Below the pieces are notes generated by a model that was not told where the DNA came from, made no database searches, and was given only the letters and a program-made list of their open reading frames with translations. A DNA stretch of 64,000 nt from Hymenobacter negativus (GTDB lineage: Bacteria; Bacteroidota; Bacteroidia; Cytophagales; Hymenobacteraceae). The stretch covers positions 1 to 64,000 of the forward strand of contig NZ_JAGETZ010000022.1 of the NCBI RefSeq assembly GCF_017571495.1, given 5' to 3'. The translations under genes were made by a program, and so were the position numbers. How positions within the stretch are numbered: position 1 is the stretch's first letter; every line of letters begins with the position of its first letter. Of the stretch, positions 45,322-52,353 are shown in pieces.

Positions 45322-46701
45322 TTAAACTTCCAGCGGCTGGGCGTGCTCCAACTCGGGCTCGCTCACTTCGTCGCCTTCGGTGGGCTGGCTGGCCGTGTTG
45401 CCGATGGCGTCGAAAGCGGCTTGCAAGTCGGCTTTGATGTCCTCGAAGTGCTCGATGCCGACTGAGAGGCGCAACGACGTGGGCGTGACGCCAGCGGCCA
45501 GCTGCTCAGCTTCCGAAAGCTGCTGGTGCGTGGTAGCCGAGGGCTGAATGATGAGCGTTTTGGCATCGCCCACGTTGGCCAGATGGCTGATGAGCTTCAG
45601 GTTGTCAATGAATTGGGTGGCCGTTTCCTTTGTGCCCTTGATGCGGAACGAGAGCACGCCGCCGAAGCCGCGCTTCAGGTACTTGCTGGCAATGCCGTGG
45701 TAGGGGCTGCTGGCCAGCCCGGGGTAGTTCACGCTTTCCACTTGCGGGTGCTGCTCCAGCCAGGTGGCAATTTTGAGGGCGTTTTCCACGGTGCGGTCCA
45801 CGCGCAGGCTCAGGGTTTCGAGGCCGATGAGCAGCTGCCAGGAGTTGAACGGGCTGAGCGCGGGACCGAAGTCGCGCAGACCTTCCACCCGCGCCCGAAT
45901 GATAAAGGCGATGTTGCCAAACGGCCCACCTTTTCCGAATACATCGTTGAAAATCAGGCCGTGGTAGCCCTCACTGGGCTCGGTGAACTGCGGGAACTTG
46001 CCGTTGCCGAAGTCATAGGTACCGCCGTCCACAATCACGCCGCCGATGCTGGTGCCGTGCCCGCCAATCCACTTCGTAGCCGACTCCACCACAATGTGCG
46101 CGCCGTGTTCCAACGGCCGGAACAGGTAGCCGCCCGCCCCAAAAGTATTGTCCACAATCAGCGGCAAGTCGTGCTTATTGGCAATGGCCGCAATGGCCTC
46201 AAAATCAGGAATGCTGAAGCTGGGGTTGCCAATGGTTTCCAGGTAAATGGCCTTGGTCTTCTCGTCAATCAGCTCCTCAAACGAAGCCGGATTGTCGCCA
46301 TCGGCAAAGCGCACTTCAATGCCCAGGCGCTTGAAGGCCACCTTGAACTGGTTGTAGGTGCCCCCGTAGAGGTAGGCCGTGCTCACGAAATTGTCGCCGG
46401 CCTGCAGGATGTTGTTGAGGGCAATGAACTGGGCTGCCTGGCCGGAGCCAGTGGCCAAGGCTGCCACGCCGCCTTCCAGGGCCGCCACGCGCTGCTCAAA
46501 CACATCGGTGGTGGGGTTCATCAGGCGGGTGTAGATGTTGCCGAACTCCTTCAGAGCAAATAGGTTGGCGCCGTGCTCAGCGCTCTTAAAGACGTAGCTG
46601 GTGGTTTGAAACAGCGGCACGGCGCGGGCGCCGGTGGTAGGGTCGGGCTGCTGGCCGGCGTGGAGTTGGAGGGTTTCGAAGTGCTGGGGCTGAACGGACA
46701 T
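45322..46701 (-). CDS. metY: O-acetylhomoserine sulfhydrylase (aminocarboxypropyltransferase)
   Basis: A 459-residue PLP enzyme of the Cys/Met metabolism family that makes homocysteine from O-acetylhomoserine and sulfide. It has FETLQLHAGQQPDP at the start, SYVF and NPTTDVFEQRVAALEGG, the PLP lysine K210 in SATKWIGGHG, and the C-terminal arginine-bearing TPTSLRLSVGIEH. The last ~20 residues (GDEVSEPELEHAQPLEV) are an acidic extension past the usual end. It heads the metY-metX-hom group. Its 265-nt 5' region holds a six-cysteine leader ORF and terminator-like hairpins, which points to control by cysteine availability. Confidence 0.95.
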   Translation of the reverse strand: MSVQPQHFETLQLHAGQQPDPTTGARAVPLFQTTSYVFKSAEHGANLFALKEFGNIYTRLMNPTTDVFEQRVAALEGGVAALATGSGQAAQFIALNNILQAGDNFVSTAYLYGGTYNQFKVAFKRLGIEVRFADGDNPASFEELIDEKTKAIYLETIGNPSFSIPDFEAIAAIANKHDLPLIVDNTFGAGGYLFRPLEHGAHIVVESATKWIGGHGTSIGGVIVDGGTYDFGNGKFPQFTEPSEGYHGLIFNDVFGKGGPFGNIAFIIRARVEGLRDFGPALSPFNSWQLLIGLETLSLRVDRTVENALKIATWLEQHPQVESVNYPGLASSPYHGIASKYLKRGFGGVLSFRIKGTKETATQFIDNLKLISHLANVGDAKTLIIQPSATTHQQLSEAEQLAAGVTPTSLRLSVGIEHFEDIKADLQAAFDAIGNTASQPTEGDEVSEPELEHAQPLEV

Positions 46702-46843
46702 GATGCTGTTATTTTTTGAGTTTTAAAAACCAGAGATGCAATTGGAAAAGGAGCGCAACAGTCTGAAAAGACAATGTTTAGCGCAGTAAACTCCCCGAAG
46801 TGGCCCGTGCTGCCAGAGTGGCCCAAATCCACCGCGAAGCCAG

Positions 46844-46873
46844 AAAAAGGCGCGCGGCAGACCCGCAGGGCCA
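46844..46873 (-). promoter_or_regulatory. Terminator-like hairpin in the metY leader
   Basis: On the minus strand, GGC-cct-GCGG-gtctg-CCGC-gc-GCC is followed by TTTTT, about 50 nt past the leader ORF stop. GTGGCCC at its left flank can instead pair with GGGCCAC, which occurs twice about 50-70 nt downstream, giving an exclusive alternative fold. This is the expected layout of an attenuator, but the stem is short. Confidence 0.45.
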
Positions 46874-46920
46874 CCAAAAAATCCAGAAGAGGGGGGAGGG
46901 GTTCTAAGCCGGAATCAGCT

Positions 46921-46956
46921 TAGCAACAACACGGGCGGCAACAGCACATTCGCATT
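46921..46956 (-). CDS. Poly-cysteine leader peptide upstream of metY
   Basis: An 11-codon ORF, MRMCCCRPCCC then TAA, with six cysteines in two runs of three, mixing TGC and TGT codons. Its stop lies about 220 nt before the metY ATG. A hairpin CTAAGC-n8-GCTTAG (46905-46924) overlaps the last codons and the stop. It is probably a regulatory peptide: ribosome stalling on Cys codons when charged tRNA-Cys is scarce would change folding of the downstream leader and let transcription enter metY. Cys-rich leader peptides acting this way are known in actinobacteria, for example mycobacterial attenuators. I do not know of a described case upstream of metY in Bacteroidota. There is no visible Shine-Dalgarno, as is usual here. 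Confidence 0.65.
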
Positions 46957-47488
46957 CGCGCCGGACGCGATGCCACATTCCGGCTCCCAATGGCCGAAAC
47001 GAAGAAGCCCGAACCGACGGCGCGCAACGCAGCCGAAGTGTTCGGGGCAAAAAAAGCAGGATGTGAAGAATTTTCCATGGCACTCGAATCATCTGTCCCA
47101 CGGCGGCCGAAGCTGCGGGTGGGTAGGAATTGGCACCTTTCGTTTTGCGAAGGTTGCCAGTGGGTCACGGAGCCTAGTCTCTCGCCACTTCTGTATAAAA
47201 CTTGAAAACTGCTCACCGTTAGCGAGGAGTACCGGGTTGGTAGGGCAAATGTACGGGAGAATATTTTGCGCGGGCAAGCGGTGGGGCGAAAAATATTTTT
47301 CTGGCACTCACAAATCGTCTGTCATCCTGAGCTTGCGAAGGACCTTATCAGGTAAGCACGAGTTGCAGTAATTCTGGTAGATGCAGGTGTGGCGAGGTCC
47401 TTCGCAAGCTCAGGATGACAGCGAAGAACGCAAAAAAGCCACCCTGAAACAGAGTGGCTTTTCTCACCTTTTTTCTGCAAAAAAGTAC
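46957..47488. other. Non-coding stretch upstream of the metY leader
   Basis: About 530 bp. The part nearest the leader ORF should contain the metY promoter, but no exact TAnnTTTG is visible on the minus strand. The middle holds the second MITE-like element (47319-47421). No supported gene was found. Confidence 0.5.
47319..47421. mobile_element. MITE-like element, copy 2 (103 bp)
   Basis: Inverted terminal repeats of about 28 nt, 47319-47347 and 47394-47421, carry the same CTGTCATCCTGAGCTTGCG ends as the copy at 33294-33400. The central ~45 bp is unrelated between the copies. No coding capacity. Confidence 0.8.
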
Positions 47489-47785
47489 CTAGAGACTAGG
47501 TAGGGTCAACACCTGGCCCACTTCAATGTGGTCAGGGTTGGTGCCGATGGTGGCCTTGTTGGCCTCGTATATCTGGTGCCACTTAGCGGCATCGCCGTAG
47601 TGGTGTTTGGCAATTTTGGAGAGCGAGTCACCGCTTACTACGGTGTACGAGTCACCGGCCGTAGTTGGATTGGCAGCGGCGGCAGAATTATTGCCGAAAA
47701 AATCGGTGGCGCCGCCTGCGGGCTTGGCTGCCGGCTCGACGGGCTTTTGCTCGCCTTTGTCACTAAGAAAATCAAAGAGTCCCAT
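47489..47785 (-). CDS. Small LysM-domain protein
   Basis: A 98-residue protein without a signal peptide. A charged, Ala/Pro-rich N-terminus (MGLFDFLSDKGEQKP) leads to a single LysM domain at about 45-97 (YTVVSGDSLSKIAKHHYGDAAKWHQIYEANK, given here as spaced motifs YTVVSGDSLSKIA and WHQIYEANK). It resembles the YgaU/Kbp type, in which a LysM follows a small N-terminal module; Kbp binds potassium in E. coli, but the BON domain of Kbp is not evident here. It may bind peptidoglycan fragments or act as a cytoplasmic stress protein. It is monocistronic, downstream of the metY leader region on the same strand. Confidence 0.85.
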   Translation of the reverse strand: MGLFDFLSDKGEQKPVEPAAKPAGGATDFFGNNSAAAANPTTAGDSYTVVSGDSLSKIAKHHYGDAAKWHQIYEANKATIGTNPDHIEVGQVLTLPSL

Positions 47786-47974
47786 GAGTGCGGTCGGGTT
47801 AGTATGGAGAAATTAAGGGTAGGACTGCCCGCCGTGCGGCAAGCAAACCTGAGCCCTATACGCGGCGGCCGTGGGGAGGTTTCGTTGTAAACTCTTTTGA
47901 ACATCAGCCGTAAGCCGACGAGTTCGCTAAGGCGGACAGTACCACTTCATTCTTTCACCATTACCCTCGTTCAC

Positions 47975-48394
47975 ATGAAACCTCAGTCGCTCTTTTCGTT
48001 TCGTTACCTCGCCAGCCTGCTGCTGCTGGTCTCGCTGTTTGCCGCTTCGTGCAGCAACGACAAAGGCAAGGTAGAAGGTGTCAACATGCTGTACGGCACC
48101 GACAGCAAGGTGTGGAAAACCGCTAAAGAAACCGATACCGCCGGCGACAAAGTGAAGCAAACCGACGCCCAGAAGCAGGAGGAACTGCGCATTTTCGCCA
48201 ACGGTACTTATAACATGACCGGTGCCAGCGGCGCCGTTTCGGGCAAATACACCTTCGACCAAGCCGGCAAAACCATCACCATGACCCCGGACGGAGCCAC
48301 CACCAGCAATACCTTCGCTGTGGAAACCCTAACCGACGACAAACTCACGCTGAAGTCGGCCGACGGCGCCGCATTGATGCTGGAAGCCGAGTAA
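47975..48394 (+). CDS. Small lipoprotein, lipocalin-like
   Basis: A 139-residue lipoprotein starting at ATG 47975 with lipobox AASC (C26). The mature part begins with an aspartate/lysine-rich linker. It continues with strands such as LRIFANGTYNMTGASG, GKYTFDQAGKTITMTPDG and FAVETLTDDKLTLKS, typical of small lipocalin-like domains in Bacteroidota that assess a 'tuned' deviation from a baseline fold. Function unknown. The 26 in-frame residues upstream of the signal peptide were excluded. A strong terminator follows. Confidence 0.8.
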   Translation: MKPQSLFSFRYLASLLLLVSLFAASCSNDKGKVEGVNMLYGTDSKVWKTAKETDTAGDKVKQTDAQKQEELRIFANGTYNMTGASGAVSGKYTFDQAGKTITMTPDGATTSNTFAVETLTDDKLTLKSADGAALMLEAE

Positions 48395-48415
48395 ACTTCT
48401 GCAACCTTTTCGCTG

Positions 48416-48455
48416 AAAAAAGCCCCATACCAGCACTGGTATGGGGCTTTTTGTT
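48416..48455 (+). terminator. Rho-independent terminator after the small lipoprotein gene
   Basis: A perfect stem (agccccatacca / tggtatggggct) with a 4-nt loop is flanked by A6 and T5. Confidence 0.9.
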
Positions 48456-48552
48456 GCCGGCTCGTTTGGTTGAGTCTGTTTCGCAAAGGGGCCTTAGCTT
48501 GCGACAGGACTTAAAAGGCCAGTTTTTAGTCCTTTCATTTTAGTCTACCGTT

Positions 48553-51120
48553 ATGTTTTTTGGTGCGAAAGCCCTTGCTGTTTTCTGCTTGTGTTATGGC
48601 ATGCTGCTGTCGGGCCAAGCGCAAACGCCGGTGCCGGTGCATGCAGTGCGTAGCATCAGCCCAGGCGATACCGATTTTGGAGACCTGGAATTTCTGACCC
48701 AAGAAATTGGACCGGCGCGCGTGGTGATGCTCGGTGAACCCAGCCACGGCGAGGGCAACGTATTTGAGGCCAAAATTCGGCTGTTGCGTTTTCTGCAGCA
48801 GCGAATGGGCTTTACGACCCTGGCTTTTGAAAGCGGCTTCTACGACTTGCACAAGGCGCAGCAGGCGTTGGAAGCCGGAAAGTCAGCCGAAGAGGCACTG
48901 AGCAACAGCGTGTTTCCGGTGTGGACCAATATGCAGGAGTTTCAGGCGGTGTTGCCGCTTGTTGGCCGGGGGAATCTACGCGTGGCCGGCTTCGACCCGC
49001 AGCTGAGCGGCTTATATGGTGAGGAATTGGTGGAGGAATTGCAAGCATTTCTGACTATTGAAAAAGGTGGCGCGGCCCTTAACTATGACTATCTGGAAGA
49101 GGTAATCAGCTACATGGGCGAGCGTTATGCCTTTGCACCTACGGCCAAGCTGGCTGATTTTGAAAAGGAGCTGGCCAAAGCCAGTCGGCTGGCCGACCGC
49201 GCTGCCACGGGCCCGGCCACGCCACGCCGGGCCGAGGCGGCGTTCTGGCAGCAGTGCCTGCGCAGCCTGCTAGCCCAGGCCCGCGACTACGCCCTCAACG
49301 ACCCCGGCGCGAAAACCGAAACCACCTTTAAGGCTAAGGACAGCAACCCGCGCGATGCCCAGATGGCCGACAACCTGCTGTGGTACCTGAAGCAGCACCC
49401 GCAGGAAAAGGTGATTTGCTGGGGCGCGCTCCCGCATCTGGCCAACAAAGCCGAAATGCTGGCGGATGCCGAAATCGGCGAGTACCGGCCCATGGGCCGC
49501 GCCGTGAAAGCGGCCCTGGGCCCCGACCAAGTGTATGTGCTGGGTACCTTGAGCGGCAGTGGCAGCCACGGTGCTTTCGGGGCCAATGTAAAGCCGGTAC
49601 CCGTCCCCGCCCCTGGCTCGCTCGAAGCGGAGCTGCTGGCCCAGCCGGCCGACTACGCCTTCGTGAGCCTGAAGCATGACGCGCCCGGCCGGGTGCTCAC
49701 CACCTACGCCTTCGATTACCAGCCCTTGTCCGGCCTCTGGAGCGAGGTGGTGGACGGCTTCCTGTTTCTGCGGAGCGTGAACCCGCCCCACGGAGCCACA
49801 GCCACCATTGAAGCCGCCCAACCGACCGGCGCAGCAGCCGAAGCAGCACCGGCAACGTCCAGCGTCCTCAACCCCGCTGCTCGGGCTGTGCGCGTGCGCC
49901 TGGGGAATGTTGCGGCCGCTGGCCCGGCCGTGCGAGGCGTAGTGCTTGACTGGAAAACGGGCCAACCCGTGCCGTATGCTTCGGTATCGGTGCCGGGCCG
50001 GGGCGTAGGTACCGTGGCCGATGGCGCGGGGCGGTTTGTGCTGGCGAGCGGAGGCGGGGATAAGCTGCAAATCAGCAGTGTGGGCTACGCAACGGTCACG
50101 GTGCCGGCCTCGGCAGCGGCCACGGTGCGGCTGGTGCCGTCGGCCTACGAACTGCAGGGGGTGCAGGTGCGCGGCGAAAGCCTGGACCCGCGCAAAATCA
50201 TGAAGAAAGTGCTGGCCGCGCTGCCCCAAAACTATGAGCAAGAGGACTATTCATCAGAGGTTTACACCCACCGGCAAACCACCAATTTCGATACGCTGAG
50301 CTACGAAACTGAATACGTGAGCCAATACTTTGAGCCGGCGGGCCACCGGCACTGGGGCGGCGGATTCTTGATGCTAGGGTCCATTGGTCAGCACCGGGTG
50401 AAGGAAATTCACCCAACGAAGGAGCTTAGCAAGGGCCAGAAGTTTTTCTCGGAGCAAAACGGGCCCGGCTTTATTATGGGTACCACCGATGCTGTCCGCA
50501 TTTCGCCGCTGTTCAAGACCAGTACTTTTCGTAAGTTCAACGTGCACCTGGACAGCGTATTAGAGCGGGATGGGACCACAGTTTACGTCATTGGTTTTGC
50601 CGCCAAGCACGCCAACCACCGCAGCACTGGCACCTACCTGACAGCAGGCTATTCGGGCCGGCTCTACGTGCAGCAGCGCGACTACGCCGTGACGCGCTAC
50701 GAATCCATCTGGCTGGCTGATACCGCGTACATCAACCGGGCTGCGCGCCAGCACTACGGGCAGCGCAACCTGCTGGCCCGCCTCTACCCGAACCTGCTAA
50801 CGGACTCGCGCACCGACCACGCGGCCGACTACGTGCGGGCCCCCAACGGCCGCTACTACCTGCGCCACAGCCTGGGCCAGAGCCTCGACGTGGGCCGTAC
50901 GCTGGGTGGTTCCGCGTTTTACCGGCAGTCATCGTGCGAGGAATATCACTCGCCCCTGCCTGTTGGCACCCCACCCATTCTGTCGAAAGCAGAAATGACC
51001 AGTGGCGAAGTACACGAAGAAATGGCAAAGCTTCCACCCCCCGAGTACCACCCGGAATTCTGGCAAACCTACCAGCGCCCTTCGGCCCTCGGGGAAACGG
51101 TAGGCCCGGCCGGCCGCTAA
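48553..51120 (+). CDS. Secreted erythromycin-esterase-family protein fused to a carboxypeptidase-regulatory-like domain
   Basis: An 855-residue secreted protein with a signal peptide ending SGQAQ. Residues ~30-420 form an erythromycin-esterase-type domain, with VVMLGEPSHGEGNVFEAK, TLAFESGFYD, RVAGFDPQ and a DQVYVLGTLSGSGSHG region. Residues ~455-545 are a carboxypeptidase-regulatory-like sandwich (VRGVVLDWKTGQPVPYASV). The last ~300 residues (PRKIMKKVLAALPQNY, then YETEYVSQYF) resemble the region that follows this sandwich in surface-associated Bacteroidota proteins but are not assigned. Ere enzymes hydrolyse macrolide lactones; whether this one does is open. The stop overlaps the stop of the convergent membrane-protein gene by 3-4 nt. 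Confidence 0.83.
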   Translation: MFFGAKALAVFCLCYGMLLSGQAQTPVPVHAVRSISPGDTDFGDLEFLTQEIGPARVVMLGEPSHGEGNVFEAKIRLLRFLQQRMGFTTLAFESGFYDLHKAQQALEAGKSAEEALSNSVFPVWTNMQEFQAVLPLVGRGNLRVAGFDPQLSGLYGEELVEELQAFLTIEKGGAALNYDYLEEVISYMGERYAFAPTAKLADFEKELAKASRLADRAATGPATPRRAEAAFWQQCLRSLLAQARDYALNDPGAKTETTFKAKDSNPRDAQMADNLLWYLKQHPQEKVICWGALPHLANKAEMLADAEIGEYRPMGRAVKAALGPDQVYVLGTLSGSGSHGAFGANVKPVPVPAPGSLEAELLAQPADYAFVSLKHDAPGRVLTTYAFDYQPLSGLWSEVVDGFLFLRSVNPPHGATATIEAAQPTGAAAEAAPATSSVLNPAARAVRVRLGNVAAAGPAVRGVVLDWKTGQPVPYASVSVPGRGVGTVADGAGRFVLASGGGDKLQISSVGYATVTVPASAAATVRLVPSAYELQGVQVRGESLDPRKIMKKVLAALPQNYEQEDYSSEVYTHRQTTNFDTLSYETEYVSQYFEPAGHRHWGGGFLMLGSIGQHRVKEIHPTKELSKGQKFFSEQNGPGFIMGTTDAVRISPLFKTSTFRKFNVHLDSVLERDGTTVYVIGFAAKHANHRSTGTYLTAGYSGRLYVQQRDYAVTRYESIWLADTAYINRAARQHYGQRNLLARLYPNLLTDSRTDHAADYVRAPNGRYYLRHSLGQSLDVGRTLGGSAFYRQSSCEEYHSPLPVGTPPILSKAEMTSGEVHEEMAKLPPPEYHPEFWQTYQRPSALGETVGPAGR

Positions 51121-52199
51121 GCCGTAGTCGCCGGCCGCTTGCCGAACACCCGCGTCACCCAGCGCGGCAGGAATATGAGGCCGAGCACGAGGTAGAGGTA
51201 ATACGTCACGATGCGGTAGAGGAACACTAGGAAGCTGGTCATGGTGGCTGTGCCGATGAACTTGCCGAAGAAGGTGGGAAATGCACCTTCGGCAATGCCC
51301 GCACCACCCGGCGTGATGGCCACCAGCAGGATTACTTTGTAGGTAATGTTGCGGGCGAAGATGAACAGGAAAGTGTTCGTATCCATCGGCACGAAGGCGG
51401 CAATGAGGCAGCCGATGATGGCGTAGCGGGCCGTCCAGACAAAGGCCGTACTCACGCTGGCATGCCACCAATAGCGCGGCCCATTGCCGCGCAGCTGCAC
51501 CGAGGCGCGCACCATTTCCTGGCCGTGGCGGTAGGCCGTGCGGCGCCAGCGCTTCAACAAGGGCAGCGAAAACAGCCGCACCAGCAGCCGACGCACCGAC
51601 TTCGGGTTGACGAAAATGGCGTACAGCATCAGCCCCGCGTAGAGTGTCACGAACAGGTAGCTCACCCCAAACGCCACCCGCAACGTGGCCACAAAACCGG
51701 TTTGCAGCGCCTCGTGCGGGTAGAGGCCGGCGCCCGCAATGAGCACCACCAGCGGCACCATTACCACGTAATACAGGTTGTCAAGCAGGGCCGTTACCAT
51801 GATATATGCCAGGCCCTTGCCCAGTGGAATTCCTTCTTTTTCCAGAATGAACGGGGCCGCGCCCGTGCCGCCCTGCCCCGAAGGCAGCACGCAGGAGGCA
51901 AACTCCCAAATCATAATCACATCGAGTGCCTGCCGGTAGGTGAGCTCGGTTTCGGCGATGTGGCGGATGCGGTACACGTAACCCAGGTCGCGGGCGGCCA
52001 GCACCAGCAGGGCCACCAGCAGCCAGCGCCAGTCGGCGTGGGCCAGCGGGGCCAGGTCGCCGGGCTTGTAGCTGCGCCAGAACAGGTAGCCCACCACCAG
52101 CAACCCCAGCGCCACCGGCAGAATGAGTCGCGAAGGCCGCAGACGCTGCAAAAAATGCGCGTCGTCTTCGGGAAGGGCAGCGGGAAGCTTGTCGGACAT
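51117..52199 (-). CDS. Flippase-like membrane protein (LPG synthase TM / UPF0104 family)
   Basis: A 360-residue inner-membrane protein starting at ATG 52199, with about eight hydrophobic helices. Family signatures are LPSGQGGTGAAPFILEKEGIP, an internal VTALLDNLYYVV, and VAITPGGAGIAEGAF near the C-terminus. The family includes the membrane half of lysylphosphatidylglycerol synthase and archaeal/bacterial flippase-like proteins, so a lipid or glycolipid translocation role is likely; the substrate is unknown. A -7 box (TACTTTTG, 52221-52228) precedes it. It converges on the erythromycin-esterase-like gene with overlapping stop codons. Confidence 0.87.
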   Translation of the reverse strand: MSDKLPAALPEDDAHFLQRLRPSRLILPVALGLLVVGYLFWRSYKPGDLAPLAHADWRWLLVALLVLAARDLGYVYRIRHIAETELTYRQALDVIMIWEFASCVLPSGQGGTGAAPFILEKEGIPLGKGLAYIMVTALLDNLYYVVMVPLVVLIAGAGLYPHEALQTGFVATLRVAFGVSYLFVTLYAGLMLYAIFVNPKSVRRLLVRLFSLPLLKRWRRTAYRHGQEMVRASVQLRGNGPRYWWHASVSTAFVWTARYAIIGCLIAAFVPMDTNTFLFIFARNITYKVILLVAITPGGAGIAEGAFPTFFGKFIGTATMTSFLVFLYRIVTYYLYLVLGLIFLPRWVTRVFGKRPATTA

Positions 52200-52220
52200 G
52201 GCACAGAGAAATGGCGCAGA

Positions 52221-52228
52221 CAAAAGTA
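52221..52228 (-). promoter_or_regulatory. -7 element of the flippase-like gene
   Basis: TACTTTTG on the minus strand fits TAnnTTTG, 21 nt upstream of the ATG. The -33 element is unclear. Confidence 0.5.
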
Positions 52229-52279
52229 GAGCGCTGCCGGACGGGGGCCGCGTTAAAAATCAATTAAGAGTGCCGGACT

Positions 52280-52330
52280 GCAAACAAAAACGCCATGCGG
52301 CGACGGGCGCAGCATGGCGTTTTTGTTTGC
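52280..52330 (-). terminator. Rho-independent terminator after the Gly/Pro-tailed TonB receptor
   Basis: A 19-bp perfect stem (52280-52298 / 52312-52330) includes a T5 run within the 3' side, about 25 nt past the receptor stop. Confidence 0.85.
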
Positions 52331-52353
52331 TTCTAAAACCAGCAACCCGCAAC

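Noticed and set aside
46908..46979. Overlapping 24-codon frame starting MWHRV across the poly-Cys leader
   Set aside because: No recognisable bias or motif; the Cys-rich frame explains the sequence better, though translation of this frame cannot be excluded.
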